A DNA stretch of 64,000 bases, taken from the NCBI RefSeq assembly GCF_900130025.1, contig NZ_FQXR01000010.1, positions 1 to 64,000 of the forward strand, given 5' to 3'. The notes under the pieces are model-generated. The model searched no databases. It worked only from the letters and a program-made list of their open reading frames with translations, and had not been told where the DNA came from. Both the position numbers and the translations under genes were made by a program. The DNA is from Sporanaerobacter acetigenes DSM 13106. Lineage in GTDB: Bacteria > Bacillota > Clostridia > Tissierellales > Sporanaerobacteraceae. Positions within the stretch are counted from its first letter, which is position 1, and each line of letters starts with the position of its first letter. This document shows positions 25,852 to 36,209 of this stretch, piece by piece.

Positions 25852-26949
25852 ATGAAAAAATTTCTTAGTTTAATAATTGCAGTAATTTTAACCCTTAGCT
25901 TAGTAGCTTGTGGAAATGATACTACTAAAAATGAACAAACCCCTCCTTCTTCAGAAGAACAGGGCTCAGAAAGTCAACAAGATGCAGTGGAACTTGAAGA
26001 CAAATTAGTTATATATTCTACTCATCCTGAGGACATGCTTGAATTTCTAGCTGAGGAATTCGAAAAAGAAACTGGTGTCACTGTTGAGTTCATCAACCTT
26101 CGTGGTGAATTAGCAGATAGAGTACGTGCTGAAAAAGAAAATCCTCAATCTGATATAATGTATGGTGGTGCTTCATCCCTATTTATAGACCTTAATAAAG
26201 AAGGTTTATTTGAAAAGTACATACCTACATGGGATAAGGATATCGACCCAATGTACAAAGATTCAGAAGGATATTGGTATGGTACTATCCAAACTCCTGT
26301 AATGATATTCTATAATAACGAAATGTTAAGTGAAGAAGAAGCTCCAAAAGACTGGTATGATCTATCAAAACCAGAGTTTAAAGATAATATAGTAACTAGA
26401 AATACACTATCTTCATCTATTAGAGCTACATATGCTAGTTTACTTTATCAATTCGACAAAGAAGGTAAAATAGATGATGGTTGGGAATTTATGAAAGAGA
26501 TGGAATCCAATATTAAGAACTATTATGGTAGTGGTTCACTTCAATTCCAAGCAGTAGGACGTAAAGAAGCAGCTATAAGCTATGCTGTTCTTAGTTCAAT
26601 AATAGACAATATTGAAGAAAACGATATGCCACTTACTATAGTAGATGCAGAAAGTGGATCACCTGTAATCACAGATGCTATAGCAGTCATCAAAGGAGCA
26701 AAGCATCCTAAAGCAGCTGAAGCTTTTGTAGAATTTGCAGGCAGTCCTGAAATTCAAGCTAAATTAGCAAATGATTTCAACCGTCTACCTACTCATCCTG
26801 AAGCAATAAAAAATGGTAAACAGTGGATGAAGGAAAGCAATTATAAAGTAATGGATGTAGATTGGTCTGTAGTTTCTGAAAAAGAAGCTGAATGGTTACA
26901 AAAATGGGACACAGATATAAAGGACGGCAACAAAGAAGTAAATGAATAG
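25852..26949 (+). CDS. ABC transporter solute-binding lipoprotein (iron-type)
   Basis: This 365-residue protein has a lipoprotein signal ending LSLVAC (lipid-modified Cys near 20), then an acidic linker. The binding fold starts with KLVIYSTHPEDMLEFL and contains VIKGAKHPKAAEAFVEF near the C-terminus. This is the family of ferric-iron (FbpA/AfuA) and 2-aminoethylphosphonate binding proteins. The following genes supply the ATPase and a double permease. I cannot see the usual Tyr-Tyr iron ligands with certainty, so the substrate is open. Confidence 0.85.
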   Translation: MKKFLSLIIAVILTLSLVACGNDTTKNEQTPPSSEEQGSESQQDAVELEDKLVIYSTHPEDMLEFLAEEFEKETGVTVEFINLRGELADRVRAEKENPQSDIMYGGASSLFIDLNKEGLFEKYIPTWDKDIDPMYKDSEGYWYGTIQTPVMIFYNNEMLSEEEAPKDWYDLSKPEFKDNIVTRNTLSSSIRATYASLLYQFDKEGKIDDGWEFMKEMESNIKNYYGSGSLQFQAVGRKEAAISYAVLSSIIDNIEENDMPLTIVDAESGSPVITDAIAVIKGAKHPKAAEAFVEFAGSPEIQAKLANDFNRLPTHPEAIKNGKQWMKESNYKVMDVDWSVVSEKEAEWLQKWDTDIKDGNKEVNE

Positions 26950-26958
26950 TTTAATGAG

Positions 26959-26994
26959 AAAGGAGTATCTTCTTAGGAGGATATCTCCTTTTTA
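26959..26994 (+). terminator. Intra-operon hairpin after the binding-protein gene
   Basis: AAAGGAGTATC (26959-26969) pairs with GATATCTCCTTT (26980-26991) with one bulge, followed by T-rich sequence. Such partial terminators keep the binding protein in excess over its membrane partners. Confidence 0.65.
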
Positions 26995-27033
26995 TTACAA
27001 AATTAAATTCAATATTTTCTAGTGGAGGATATG

Positions 27034-28047
27034 ATGGAAACATTACGCTTAGAAAACATAGATAAAAAATTCGGTGACAATATAGCATTAAATAATATAA
27101 ATTTTTCTATTGATGAAGGAAAGCTATTTACATTTTTAGGCCCATCTGGTTGTGGAAAAACTACTATATTAAGAATTATTGCAGGATTTTTAGAGCCTGA
27201 TAATGGTAAGGTCTACATAGGTAATAAAGATATTACTAATCTACCACCAGAATCTAGAGAAGTAGGAATGGTGTTTCAAAACTATGCTCTTTTCCCTCAT
27301 TTAAATGTTTATGAAAATATAGCCTATGGTCTTAAAGTCAAAAAGCTCCCTAAAAAAACAATAGATGAAAAAGTAAATTATTACCTTAAATTAGTAAACT
27401 TAAGTGAATATAGTAATAGAAAAATATATGAATTATCAGGAGGAGAGCAGCAAAGAGTAGCTCTTGCTAGATCCCTAGCAATAGAACCCAAAATACTTCT
27501 TTTAGATGAACCTCTTTCAAATCTAGATGCAAAACTTAGGGATAAAATGAGAATGGAAATAAGAGAACTACAACAAAAGCTAGGGATTACTACTATATTT
27601 GTAACCCATGATCAAGGAGAAGCCCTAACTATATCGGATAAAATAGCTGTTTTTGATAAGGGAATATGTGTACAAATAGGAACTCCAAGAGAAGTTTATA
27701 ATAACCCTACAAATAGCTTTGTAGCTTCATTTATAGGCGAAACTAACTTATTTAAAGTAAATGATATTCTCCCCTTCAACATACCTTCAAATAAAAAAGG
27801 AGAGTTTATATCTATACGGCCACAGGAAATTGAGCTAACAAGAGAATTTGATGGGGACAAGAACAGTTTTAGAGCTAGAATTGAAAGTATTCAATTTAAT
27901 GGAATATCTATGGATTACATATGTAATATAGATGGCACAAAACTAAAAGTTACAATGCTAAATACTGAAAACTCAGGAAATGGCTTATCTATAAACGATG
28001 AAATTTGCCTAAAGATTAATCCTGATTCCATAAAAGTAATAGATTAA
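27034..28047 (+). CDS. ABC transporter ATP-binding protein (FbpC/PotA type)
   Basis: This is about 337 residues. It has Walker A GPSGCGKTT, Q-loop MVFQNYALFPHLNVYENI, signature LSGGEQQR and Walker B ILLLDEPLSNLD, followed by a C-terminal TOBE-like domain (about 270-335) typical of importers for iron, sulfate or polyamines. Start at 27034 follows GGAGG by five bases; two further in-frame starts lie just upstream. It overlaps nothing and is followed 11 bp later by the permease. Confidence 0.92.
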   Translation: METLRLENIDKKFGDNIALNNINFSIDEGKLFTFLGPSGCGKTTILRIIAGFLEPDNGKVYIGNKDITNLPPESREVGMVFQNYALFPHLNVYENIAYGLKVKKLPKKTIDEKVNYYLKLVNLSEYSNRKIYELSGGEQQRVALARSLAIEPKILLLDEPLSNLDAKLRDKMRMEIRELQQKLGITTIFVTHDQGEALTISDKIAVFDKGICVQIGTPREVYNNPTNSFVASFIGETNLFKVNDILPFNIPSNKKGEFISIRPQEIELTREFDGDKNSFRARIESIQFNGISMDYICNIDGTKLKVTMLNTENSGNGLSINDEICLKINPDSIKVID

Positions 28048-28058
28048 AGGTGATTATT

Positions 28059-29741
28059 ATGAATATAAAAACAAAAAACATTGGAACTAAGTTTATGAAA
28101 ATTATCTTTTATTTGGTTATATTCTGGTTTTTGATTGGATATGTTCTATATCCAGCTGTAAATACTCTTATTACCAGCCTTTCAAATAACGGAGTATTTA
28201 CTTTAGACTATTATAAAGAGTTTTTTACGTCTAATACCAATATTACTGCATTAAAAAACACCTTGGTTTTAGGCTTTGCAACTGTTTTAGTATGTGGAAT
28301 AATAGGAACTTTCTTGGCTTTCTATGTGAATTTTTTTGATTTTCCCTTTAGAAAAACAATTCACAGAATCCTATTGACTCCTATAATGCTGCCGGGAATA
28401 ATTATAGTAATTGCCTTTATACAGCTATATGGAGAAAGCGGCTTAGTTACTAAGACTATAGAATTACTTTTAAATTTAGACACAATTCCTTACAAGTTTT
28501 CTGGATTTAAAGGTATATTATTTGTGCATGCATATACCCAATATGTATATTTTTATATGAATACATCCGTTGCAATCAAATACCTTGATTATTCTTTAAT
28601 AGAATCTGCCAGAAATCTAGGAGCATCAAAGACAAAAATATTCTTTACTATAATACTCCCAATGATATCCCCCGCACTTATAGCTTCTAGTATTATAACC
28701 TTTATGTCTGGCATTAGCTCATTTTCGGCTCCAAATTTGCTAGGTGATACTTATAGAGTAATGAGTACTCAAATACTCTTATCAAAAGCAAATAAGCATA
28801 TGGAAATGGCAGCAGTACAAGTAATGATACTATTATTAGTATCCATTACATTTTTATTATTACTTAGATATTATGAAAACCACAACAAATTCTCAACATC
28901 AGTAAAAGGCACCCCATTCAAGCCAGTAAAGATAAAAAACAGAATAGTGAGACTTATTTTTACAATAATTTGTTTGTCATCTATCATAATGATTATATTG
29001 CCAATACTTACAATTGTACTATTATCTTTCGTAAAACCAGGCACATGGATGATTGAAATATTCCCAAAAGAATTTAGCTTGGATAACTATGTTAAAATTT
29101 TTACAAAAAAAAGAACATTTTTACCTTTTAAAAATAGTATTCACATGTCTATTATGGCCTCTTTGTTTGGGCTAGTTATCGCTGTGCCTTGCTCTTATAT
29201 TATAGTAAAAACTAACAACAAGTCCAAAATTGCAATAGAAATACTATCTATGTTACCTTGGGCTATGCCTGCAAGTACTATAGCCATCAATCTTATAAAT
29301 ACTTTTAATAAGCCTAATATATTTGCATTTCAAAATGTATTAATAGGTGGATATATGATTTTGCCACTAGCCTATTCAATCAGTTTGTTCCCGCTTATTG
29401 TTAGAAGTACCAATGTGGCATTGTCTAGTTTAAGTGATAATCTAGAAGAAGCTTCAAGAAGTTTAGGTGCTACTTGGTGGCATACATTTATGCATGTAAC
29501 TATTCCTATCATAACTCCTGGAATACTATCAGGTACCATACTAGGCTTTATAAGAAGTATAGGAGAATACGGTATTTCTGCATTTTTATACGGAGTATCT
29601 AATAAGCCTATATCCATTGCTATGGTCAATGCCTTATATGATTTTGACATAGGATTATCTATGGCCTATGGAGTCTTAGTTGTCATATTAAGCAGCATAT
29701 TGACTATGATTATTATGAAAATAGAAGATTCAAATTTTTAG
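28059..29741 (+). CDS. ABC transporter permease, two fused inner-membrane domains (FbpB type)
   Basis: This is about 560 residues with roughly twelve membrane segments in two halves. Each half carries its own EAA loop: ESARNLGASKTKIFFTIILP in the first and EEASRSLGATWWHTFMHVTI in the second. A single polypeptide with both permease domains is the FbpB/AfuB arrangement of ferric-iron importers. Start at 28059 follows AAAGGTG; an earlier GTG overlaps the ribosome binding site. It is the last gene of the operon. Confidence 0.92.
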   Translation: MNIKTKNIGTKFMKIIFYLVIFWFLIGYVLYPAVNTLITSLSNNGVFTLDYYKEFFTSNTNITALKNTLVLGFATVLVCGIIGTFLAFYVNFFDFPFRKTIHRILLTPIMLPGIIIVIAFIQLYGESGLVTKTIELLLNLDTIPYKFSGFKGILFVHAYTQYVYFYMNTSVAIKYLDYSLIESARNLGASKTKIFFTIILPMISPALIASSIITFMSGISSFSAPNLLGDTYRVMSTQILLSKANKHMEMAAVQVMILLLVSITFLLLLRYYENHNKFSTSVKGTPFKPVKIKNRIVRLIFTIICLSSIIMIILPILTIVLLSFVKPGTWMIEIFPKEFSLDNYVKIFTKKRTFLPFKNSIHMSIMASLFGLVIAVPCSYIIVKTNNKSKIAIEILSMLPWAMPASTIAINLINTFNKPNIFAFQNVLIGGYMILPLAYSISLFPLIVRSTNVALSSLSDNLEEASRSLGATWWHTFMHVTIPIITPGILSGTILGFIRSIGEYGISAFLYGVSNKPISIAMVNALYDFDIGLSMAYGVLVVILSSILTMIIMKIEDSNF

Positions 29742-29761
29742 AAATAAAACAAATAGAAAAA

Positions 29762-29790
29762 GGTGGCAAACAAAACGTCCCCTTGCCACC
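29762..29790. repeat. Palindromic repeat, family A
   Basis: GGTGGCAA and TTGCCACC flank ACAAAACGTCCCC. It sits between convergent permease and transketolase genes and probably acts as a terminator. Confidence 0.85.
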
Positions 29791-29797
29791 CTTTTCT

Positions 29798-30727
29798 TTA
29801 TATAAAATCTTTTGTTGTTTTTACGATATTTTCTACGGTTAAACCATATTTTTCGAGTACATCATCGGCTGTTCCTGACTCACCAAAGGTATCATTGATT
29901 CCTATTCTCTTTAGTGGCACTGGATAGTTTTCTGAAAGTACTTCTGCTACGGCACTACCCAATCCTCCAATGATACTATGTTCTTCTGCCGTGATTATTT
30001 TCTTTGTTTCTTTTGCTGCCTTAATGATGATATCACTGTCTATAGGTTTTATGGTTGACATATTTATAACTCTTATGGATTTGCCTTCTTTTTCTAGCAT
30101 TTCACTCGCTTCCAATGCTTTTGAAACCATAATACCTGTAGCTATGATAGTTGCATCAGAACCATCTTTTAATAGTACACCTTTTCCTATTTCAAAATTA
30201 TAATTTTCATCAAATATTGTAGGTACTTTACTTCTTCCAAGTCTTATATATACTGGCCCTTTGTATTCAGCAGCTTTCATTATACATTTTTCTGCTTCTA
30301 CTCCATCTGCTGGATTTAAAACTACCATGTTTGGAAGAGATCTCATAAGACTTATATCTTCAACAGATTGATGGGTTGCTCCATCTTCTCCAACTGTAAG
30401 CCCTGCATGAGTTGCAGCAATTTTTACATTTAATTTTGGATAGCATATAGAATTTCTAATTATTTCAAAAGCTCTTCCAGTGGCAAATACAGAAAAAGTG
30501 CTGGCAAAAGGAATTTTACCTGCTGTAGACAATCCTGCTGCTGTACCCATAAGATTTTGTTCTGCTATACCTATATTGAAAAATCTATCAGGATATTCTT
30601 TTTTAAACACAGCAGTCTTTGTAGAACCAGAAAGGTCTGCATCTAGTACTACTACGTCTTTATTCATACTTCCCAATTTCTTTAGTGCTTCTCCATAGGC
30701 CTCTCTTGTAGCCATAGAATTAGTCAT
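29798..30727 (-). CDS. Transketolase, C-terminal subunit
   Basis: This is about 309 residues and contains the pyrimidine-binding and C-terminal domains of transketolase. It has the Glu that activates thiamine diphosphate ([18 protein letters not shown]) and [16 protein letters not shown]. It pairs with the separately encoded N-terminal subunit to exchange two-carbon units in the pentose phosphate pathway. Start at 30727 lies after GGGAGGTG and overlaps the end of the upstream subunit gene by 8 bp, so the two are translationally coupled. Confidence 0.93.
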   Translation of the reverse strand: MTNSMATREAYGEALKKLGSMNKDVVVLDADLSGSTKTAVFKKEYPDRFFNIGIAEQNLMGTAAGLSTAGKIPFASTFSVFATGRAFEIIRNSICYPKLNVKIAATHAGLTVGEDGATHQSVEDISLMRSLPNMVVLNPADGVEAEKCIMKAAEYKGPVYIRLGRSKVPTIFDENYNFEIGKGVLLKDGSDATIIATGIMVSKALEASEMLEKEGKSIRVINMSTIKPIDSDIIIKAAKETKKIITAEEHSIIGGLGSAVAEVLSENYPVPLKRIGINDTFGESGTADDVLEKYGLTVENIVKTTKDFI

Positions 30728-31547
30728 TCTTAACACCTCCCAATTCTTCAAGTGCTTGTTGTGCTTGTTCACTGCTTGGAGCTTTTCCATGCCATCCTGC
30801 TTGATTTTCCATAAAAGAAACTCCTTTTCCTTTAACTGTACTAGCTATTATCATAGTAGGTTTGCCTTTGGTGTTTTTAGCTTCTTCCAATGCAGCAAAT
30901 ATCTCTTCAAAATTGTGTCCATCTATTTTTATCACATGCCATCCAAAGGCTTTGAACTTTTCATCTATAGGTTCAATATTCATTACATCTTCATTTTTCC
31001 CATCAATTTGCAGACCATTGTGATCCATGAATACTGTTAAATTGTCTAGCTTATAGTGAGCTGCAGACATAGCTGCTTCCCATATGATACCTTCTTGGAC
31101 TTCCCCATCTCCTACTAGAGCATATACTCTATAGTCTTTTTTATCAATTTTACCTGCCAATGCCATACCACTAGCTGCTGAAAGGCCTTGCCCCAATGAA
31201 CCTGTAGTCATATCTACTCCTGGAGTTCCTTTCATATCTGGATGTCCTTGAAGCATTGAATTTATCTTTCTAAGACTGTTCAATTCTTCTCTTGGAAAAT
31301 ATCCTCTTTCTGCTAATACTGCATAAAGCACTGGTGCACCATGACCTTTTGACAATACAAATCTGTCTCTATCTTCCCAATGTGGGTTTTTAGGATCAAT
31401 ATCCATCTCTTTAAAATAAAGAGCAGTCAAAATTTCACAAGCTGAAAGGGACCCTCCTGGATGTCCTGATTGAGACTTTTCAAGCATTTTAATTATGTTA
31501 ATTCTTAAGCTTTTTGCAATGGACTTTAATTCTTCATAATTTTTCAC
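30720..31547 (-). CDS. Transketolase, N-terminal subunit
   Basis: This 275-residue protein has the thiamine-diphosphate domain. It has [37 protein letters not shown] and [20 protein letters not shown] with the later Asn (FMDHNGLQ), the GDG-to-N magnesium/diphosphate motif. The split enzyme is common in Clostridia and archaea. It starts at GTG 31547, five bases after AGGAGGG. Confidence 0.93.
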   Translation of the reverse strand: MKNYEELKSIAKSLRINIIKMLEKSQSGHPGGSLSACEILTALYFKEMDIDPKNPHWEDRDRFVLSKGHGAPVLYAVLAERGYFPREELNSLRKINSMLQGHPDMKGTPGVDMTTGSLGQGLSAASGMALAGKIDKKDYRVYALVGDGEVQEGIIWEAAMSAAHYKLDNLTVFMDHNGLQIDGKNEDVMNIEPIDEKFKAFGWHVIKIDGHNFEEIFAALEEAKNTKGKPTMIIASTVKGKGVSFMENQAGWHGKAPSSEQAQQALEELGGVKND

Positions 31548-31562
31548 ATTATCCCTCCTACT

Positions 31563-32417
31563 TTATTTTACTCTTTTAAAGCCTTCACCTATTACTTCAT
31601 ACATTTCAGTCACCATGACAAAAGCATTTTCATCTACCATAGTGACTATATCTTTTACTTTTGCAAACTGTGATCTATTTACAACACAAAGAAGTACATC
31701 TTTATCTTCTTTTGTGTACATACCTTTTCCTTTAAATAGTGTAACTCCTCTATTTAAATCTTCCACAAGAACCTTGCTCATTTCTTCTGGTTTCTCTGTA
31801 ATTATTAAAAAGGCCTTTACATAACCTGCCCCTTCAAGAATCAAATCTACTATTTTAATAGCCGAATATAATGCTATGATTGAATAAAGAGAAGTTTCAA
31901 TCCTTTTATCAGCAATACCGGCTATAATTACAACACATATGTCTATAGCCATCATAAAAGTTGATATGCTGAATCTTGGAATAACCTTGTTTAGTATTGC
32001 TCCAGCTAAATCAGTTCCTCCAGTAGTTCCACCAGATTTAAATACTATTCCTAATCCTACGCCCATAAGCACTCCACCAAATACAGATGATAACAACAAG
32101 TCCTTGGTGACTACTTCATAGGGAACAATCTTAAAGAAAAATGAAAGTGTCAATGTCGCAAAAAGAGTTTTCGCACCAAAAGCTTTCCCCAACATTTTAA
32201 TTCCTATAATAAATAATGGTATATTTATAATCAAGTTTGTAATATATACTGGTATGCCAGTCCCTCTTTTGATTACAACCGCAAGACCAGTAACTCCTCC
32301 TGGAGCAATAGCATTGGGCTCTAAAAAAAAGTTTAGCGAAACAGCCATTAGAAAAACTCCTAGAGCAATTCCCACATAAGAAATAATTTCTTTATACCAT
32401 TTTTCACTTGTTTTCAT
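31563..32417 (-). CDS. YitT-family membrane protein (DUF2179 C-terminus)
   Basis: This 284-residue protein has about five membrane segments with the family motif FFLEPNAIAPGGVTGLAVVI and GGTTGGTDLAGAILNK. A soluble C-terminal domain (about 205-284, LFKGKGMYTKEDKDVLLCVV) follows. The function of the family is not established. It lies 16 bp downstream of nothing on its strand except tagA (20 bp), so may share its transcript. Confidence 0.88.
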   Translation of the reverse strand: MKTSEKWYKEIISYVGIALGVFLMAVSLNFFLEPNAIAPGGVTGLAVVIKRGTGIPVYITNLIINIPLFIIGIKMLGKAFGAKTLFATLTLSFFFKIVPYEVVTKDLLLSSVFGGVLMGVGLGIVFKSGGTTGGTDLAGAILNKVIPRFSISTFMMAIDICVVIIAGIADKRIETSLYSIIALYSAIKIVDLILEGAGYVKAFLIITEKPEEMSKVLVEDLNRGVTLFKGKGMYTKEDKDVLLCVVNRSQFAKVKDIVTMVDENAFVMVTEMYEVIGEGFKRVK

Positions 32418-32436
32418 ACACTTTCCCTCTTTCTAA

Positions 32437-33192
32437 CTATTCCACTACGTTTTTGCCAAATATGATTTTTAACATGAATTTTGGAAGTACCATTTGTCTT
32501 TTTATCCTTGATGGTTCTTTTACAAGTCTGTAAAACCATTCTAATCCTAGCTTTTGATAAACTTCTGGAGCCCTTTTTACTTTTCCTGCAATTATATCCA
32601 TGGTTCCTCCATTTCCTATGAGAACCTTGCAATTTAATTTATCTTTATATAAATCCATCCATTTTTCTTGTTTTGGAGCTCCAAATCCTACAAATAAAAT
32701 ATCTGGATTAGATGTATTTATCTTTTCAATAACTTCTATTTCTTCCTCATGACCAGGATAACCTATATGTGCACCCTTAAAATAACCATTGTTGTAACCT
32801 GCTATTTTTATATTTGGATATTTTTTTGATATATTTTCTCCTGCTTCTTTAGAAATTCCTTCTTTCCCACCTAGTAAAAATAGACTATATTCGTTCTCAT
32901 TAGCTATTTCGAGCATTTTCATAGAAAGGTCAAACCCCGTAACTCTCCCTTTTAAGGGCTTCTTTTTTATCTTTGAAGCATATATAAGTCCTATACCATC
33001 TGGAATGATTAAATCTCCATTGTTTAATATCTCCTTTAAGTTTTCATCTTCCCTAGCTTCCATTATTATTTCAGTGTTTGGTGTATATATGGTCTTTGCC
33101 CCTTCTCTTTTGAGAAATTCATCTACTATATTTACAGCTTCATCTAAACTTACTTTATCAACTCTTGTACCAAATATCTTTATACTATCCAT
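32437..33192 (-). CDS. WecG/TagA/CpsF glycosyltransferase
   Basis: This is about 251 residues. It has TPNTEIIMEAREDENLKEIL near the start, the conserved IPDGIGLIYASK and VGFGAPKQEKWM motifs of the family, and GNGGTMDIIAG. TagA-type enzymes transfer N-acetylmannosamine to a lipid-linked GlcNAc, an early step in teichoic-acid-like polymer synthesis. Start at 33192 follows GAGGGTGG; it overlaps the end of csaB by 8 bp. Confidence 0.9.
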   Translation of the reverse strand: MDSIKIFGTRVDKVSLDEAVNIVDEFLKREGAKTIYTPNTEIIMEAREDENLKEILNNGDLIIPDGIGLIYASKIKKKPLKGRVTGFDLSMKMLEIANENEYSLFLLGGKEGISKEAGENISKKYPNIKIAGYNNGYFKGAHIGYPGHEEEIEVIEKINTSNPDILFVGFGAPKQEKWMDLYKDKLNCKVLIGNGGTMDIIAGKVKRAPEVYQKLGLEWFYRLVKEPSRIKRQMVLPKFMLKIIFGKNVVE

Positions 33193-34303
33193 TTTTACCA
33201 CCCTCTTCTACAAGGTTCAAGGCCATTTTTACATTTTCTAATGCTTTTTCTTTTAACTTTTCATCTTTTTTCATCAAATTTCTTCGTATATTGTCTTTAT
33301 TTTTCCACACATTGTCAATGTCAGTGTACAATTCTACAAGCTCTATATCTTCAATATGACACATATATTCCATGTCTATAAACTTTAAAAAGCCCTCAAT
33401 TTTAGGATCATATATTAACCCAATCATAGGAGTACCTTGAGTAGCGGCATATATCAATGAATGAAGTCTCATAGCAATTATAAGTTCCATTTTTTTTATG
33501 ATACCCATTATATCTTCTACGCTATACATTTCTTTGAGTAAATAACAGTTTCCCCTATTTACATTTTCTTTTATTTTCATGCTTATATCTAAATCTTCTG
33601 GATAGTGCATAGGAATAAGCAACACATTCACATCATAGCTGCCTAAAATATAGTCTATAGTTTTAGCTATAGTAGAGACCAATTCATCGTTGTTCTTCCA
33701 CTGTCTAACTGATATTCCAATCATAGGCCTTTCTAAAGGTATATTCTCTATTTCAAATATTTCTGATATTCTCTCTTCAGTAGATGGAATTAGTGTGAAT
33801 ACAGGATCTGCAGTGACATGAATATTGGTATTTTTAACTCCCAATTGCTCTAGAAATTTTTTAGAATCTTCATCTCTTAGGGTAATTAAATCTACTTTGT
33901 TTAAAATTCTTTTGGTTAAAAATCTATTAAATTTTTTATTTATAGGCCCGATTCCATTGGCATATACCATTACTGGCTTTTTATGCCTCTTTGCCAAATT
34001 CATAAGCAATAAATAATAGAGTATAGATCTAGTGCTAGTCACATCTTGTAGTAAACTTCCTCCACCACTTATGAATAGATCACAGCTTTTTATAGCTCTC
34101 CTAACTTCCCTCATTTTGAATCTATTTATGGCTTCGATCCCATATATTCTTTTTGTATGGGAAGGTTTGTTTGAGAGTGCTACAATTTCAACGTTCTCAC
34201 TATTTTCTCTTAAATCCTTAACTATAGCTTTTAAAATAGCATCATCGCCGCTATTATCAAACCCGTAGTATCCAGAAATGAGTATTCTTTCTTTTGCTTC
34301 CAT
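33185..34303 (-). CDS. csaB: Polysaccharide pyruvyl transferase CsaB
   Basis: This 372-residue protein has the family start ISGYYGFDNSGDDAILKA, the SGGGSLLQDVTSTRS motif and IAMRLHSLIYAATQGTPMIG. CsaB adds pyruvate ketals to secondary cell-wall polymer, creating the ligand for SLH domains of S-layer proteins. This implies an SLH-anchored surface layer in this organism, although no SLH protein is in the window. AAAGGAGAA precedes ATG at 34303. Confidence 0.92.
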   Translation of the reverse strand: MEAKERILISGYYGFDNSGDDAILKAIVKDLRENSENVEIVALSNKPSHTKRIYGIEAINRFKMREVRRAIKSCDLFISGGGSLLQDVTSTRSILYYLLLMNLAKRHKKPVMVYANGIGPINKKFNRFLTKRILNKVDLITLRDEDSKKFLEQLGVKNTNIHVTADPVFTLIPSTEERISEIFEIENIPLERPMIGISVRQWKNNDELVSTIAKTIDYILGSYDVNVLLIPMHYPEDLDISMKIKENVNRGNCYLLKEMYSVEDIMGIIKKMELIIAMRLHSLIYAATQGTPMIGLIYDPKIEGFLKFIDMEYMCHIEDIELVELYTDIDNVWKNKDNIRRNLMKKDEKLKEKALENVKMALNLVEEGGKNG

Positions 34304-34317
34304 ATATATTCTCCTTT

Positions 34318-35649
34318 TTAACCAATCTCCCTAAATTCTTCTGATATTCTCATAAGAACTAGTATGAAAGATACTAAGGTCCAAAAAGTAATTATTATCT
34401 TAGGTAAATAAAAAACACTTTCTACAGCTCCTTGAGCAAGTAGAGCACTTATACCTGAAATCACACCTGCTGAAATGATTTTAGTCCATCTATCTTGGCC
34501 TTTCACTAAAGTTTTTATAGAGTATTTATATAGTATAAATATAAATACTATAAGCACTATAAGCCCTGGAATACCCATTTCTGCCATAGTCTCAAGATAG
34601 GTATTGTGAGCATGATAAGCAGGCATTGTTCTAATATAGGATTCAAAAGTTTGCTTAAATGGAATATATCCAAATCCAACTCCGGCAATCTTGTGATCCT
34701 TTATGATATCTAATGTTATTTTCCAAATTTTTATTCTATAATTGTTAGATGAATCTGCAAAGTTTCCAATGCTCAATATTCTATTTACCACTGTTGGTGG
34801 CAGAAATTTCATGGCACCAAGTCCCAGTGGTATCAACAATAAAAGCAATCTTTTTTCTACAAGTAGAACAAATACTAGTATACCAAAGGCAAATCCAACC
34901 CAACCACCTCTGGAAAAAGTCAATACCAAAGTCCCCATTAAAAGAAGAGAAGTCAATAAGAAAATAAATTTCTTATGCATTTCTTTGGTCTCCCAAAAAA
35001 GAGCAATGGAAATAGGCGTAGTCATTATCAAATATTCAGCTAATATATTGGGATTCCCGAATACAGAAAAAACCCTTGTTGTAATCCCTGAATTGTTTGA
35101 GACATCTAACCATTTGTCTTCCATTTCCACCCCAACTTTATACTGGTACAATCCATACAATGAAACCAATACTGCTGTAAAGACCATAGTTGTAAGGAGT
35201 ATATTCAGGTCCTCCTTATCCTTTATTGTATTGGTTATGACAAATACAAAACTCAAAGACACTAAATGAATAGCTAAATCTCTAAAACTTCCTTGAACAT
35301 TTATAGATGTAATAGTGGAAATAATGATTGCAATGACAAAAAGTGCAATAGGCATATCTATAGAATTTTTAGTTAAAGGACTTATACTTCTAAAAGTTCC
35401 CCTATATATAAATGCCGCCAATACAAACAACATAAACACAAGATTTAAAATATCGGGCATATAAGGCATTATAAATACAGCCAAAAAAGCTCCTATTCTC
35501 ACATCATGTAATGTTGCAACAACTACCAAAAATCCTACAAATGCAAATGCAAAATATTTTAAAGGAAGTTTAAAATAAATTAGTCCAAATACTATTCCTA
35601 GCAATATGGGAAGGATATACTGTCTTTGTTTTAATTTTTCTACCACCAT
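34318..35649 (-). CDS. O-antigen ligase/polymerase-like membrane protein
   Basis: This 443-residue protein has about eleven membrane segments. The large extracytoplasmic loop before the last segments carries the Wzy_C-type sequence GVGFGYIPFKQTFESYIRTM...HAHNTYLETMAEMGIPGLI; the HxHN and E residues are typical of WaaL/Wzy ligases. It likely polymerises or attaches the surface glycan made by its neighbours. It overlaps the upstream gene by 10 bp. Confidence 0.87.
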   Translation of the reverse strand: MVVEKLKQRQYILPILLGIVFGLIYFKLPLKYFAFAFVGFLVVVATLHDVRIGAFLAVFIMPYMPDILNLVFMLFVLAAFIYRGTFRSISPLTKNSIDMPIALFVIAIIISTITSINVQGSFRDLAIHLVSLSFVFVITNTIKDKEDLNILLTTMVFTAVLVSLYGLYQYKVGVEMEDKWLDVSNNSGITTRVFSVFGNPNILAEYLIMTTPISIALFWETKEMHKKFIFLLTSLLLMGTLVLTFSRGGWVGFAFGILVFVLLVEKRLLLLLIPLGLGAMKFLPPTVVNRILSIGNFADSSNNYRIKIWKITLDIIKDHKIAGVGFGYIPFKQTFESYIRTMPAYHAHNTYLETMAEMGIPGLIVLIVFIFILYKYSIKTLVKGQDRWTKIISAGVISGISALLAQGAVESVFYLPKIIITFWTLVSFILVLMRISEEFREIG

Positions 35650-36194
35650 CTTTCCCCTCCCTTGTCTATAGTGAATAAGCTTTTTAAAAATTTAAAAGAA
35701 TTGCTTTCTTCTAAAAGCATCTTGTATCCACCTTCATATTTCAATCCAAATATACCTATCAATAGTACAAAAATAGATACATAAAATGATTTCCCTAAAA
35801 ATTTTCCTCTAACAGCATTAAAGATAAATACTGTCAATCCAAAGAAAAGTGAAAAAACTGCAAATGTGTTTTGAACTTCAACTTCATCTCTAAACAATAC
35901 AGTTGTACTACTATCTAAAATACTGCCGCCTTTTCCCTTATTGATGAGTTTTCTAATAGCTTCTACAAGCTTATATATTAAATCAATAAATTTGCAATAT
36001 ATTTTATAAAACAAAGTCTCTCCTGCCATCTTTCTATTTGAAGAAAATAGGCGTAAAAAATTTGAGCCTTTGCTTATATATTTAAATCCCTTGCCTATAG
36101 TACTCATTATTTTCTTAAAAAGGCTATGTTCATATCCTAATTGAATTGCAGACCAAATTTTTGCTAAAACTGTTACAGTAACACTACTATACAT
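35640..36194 (-). CDS. Membrane protein of the surface-polymer cluster
   Basis: This 184-residue protein is unrecognised. It has a basic helical N-terminal half (SKGSNFLRLFSSNRK) and two membrane segments near residues 118-135 and 140-155. Its overlap with the O-antigen ligase-like gene and its position after DUF4330 suggest a role in the same pathway. ATG at 36194 follows TTGGAGTGAT. Confidence 0.7.
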   Translation of the reverse strand: MYSSVTVTVLAKIWSAIQLGYEHSLFKKIMSTIGKGFKYISKGSNFLRLFSSNRKMAGETLFYKIYCKFIDLIYKLVEAIRKLINKGKGGSILDSSTTVLFRDEVEVQNTFAVFSLFFGLTVFIFNAVRGKFLGKSFYVSIFVLLIGIFGLKYEGGYKMLLEESNSFKFLKSLFTIDKGGERWW

Positions 36195-36209
36195 AATATC
36201 ACTCCAATG

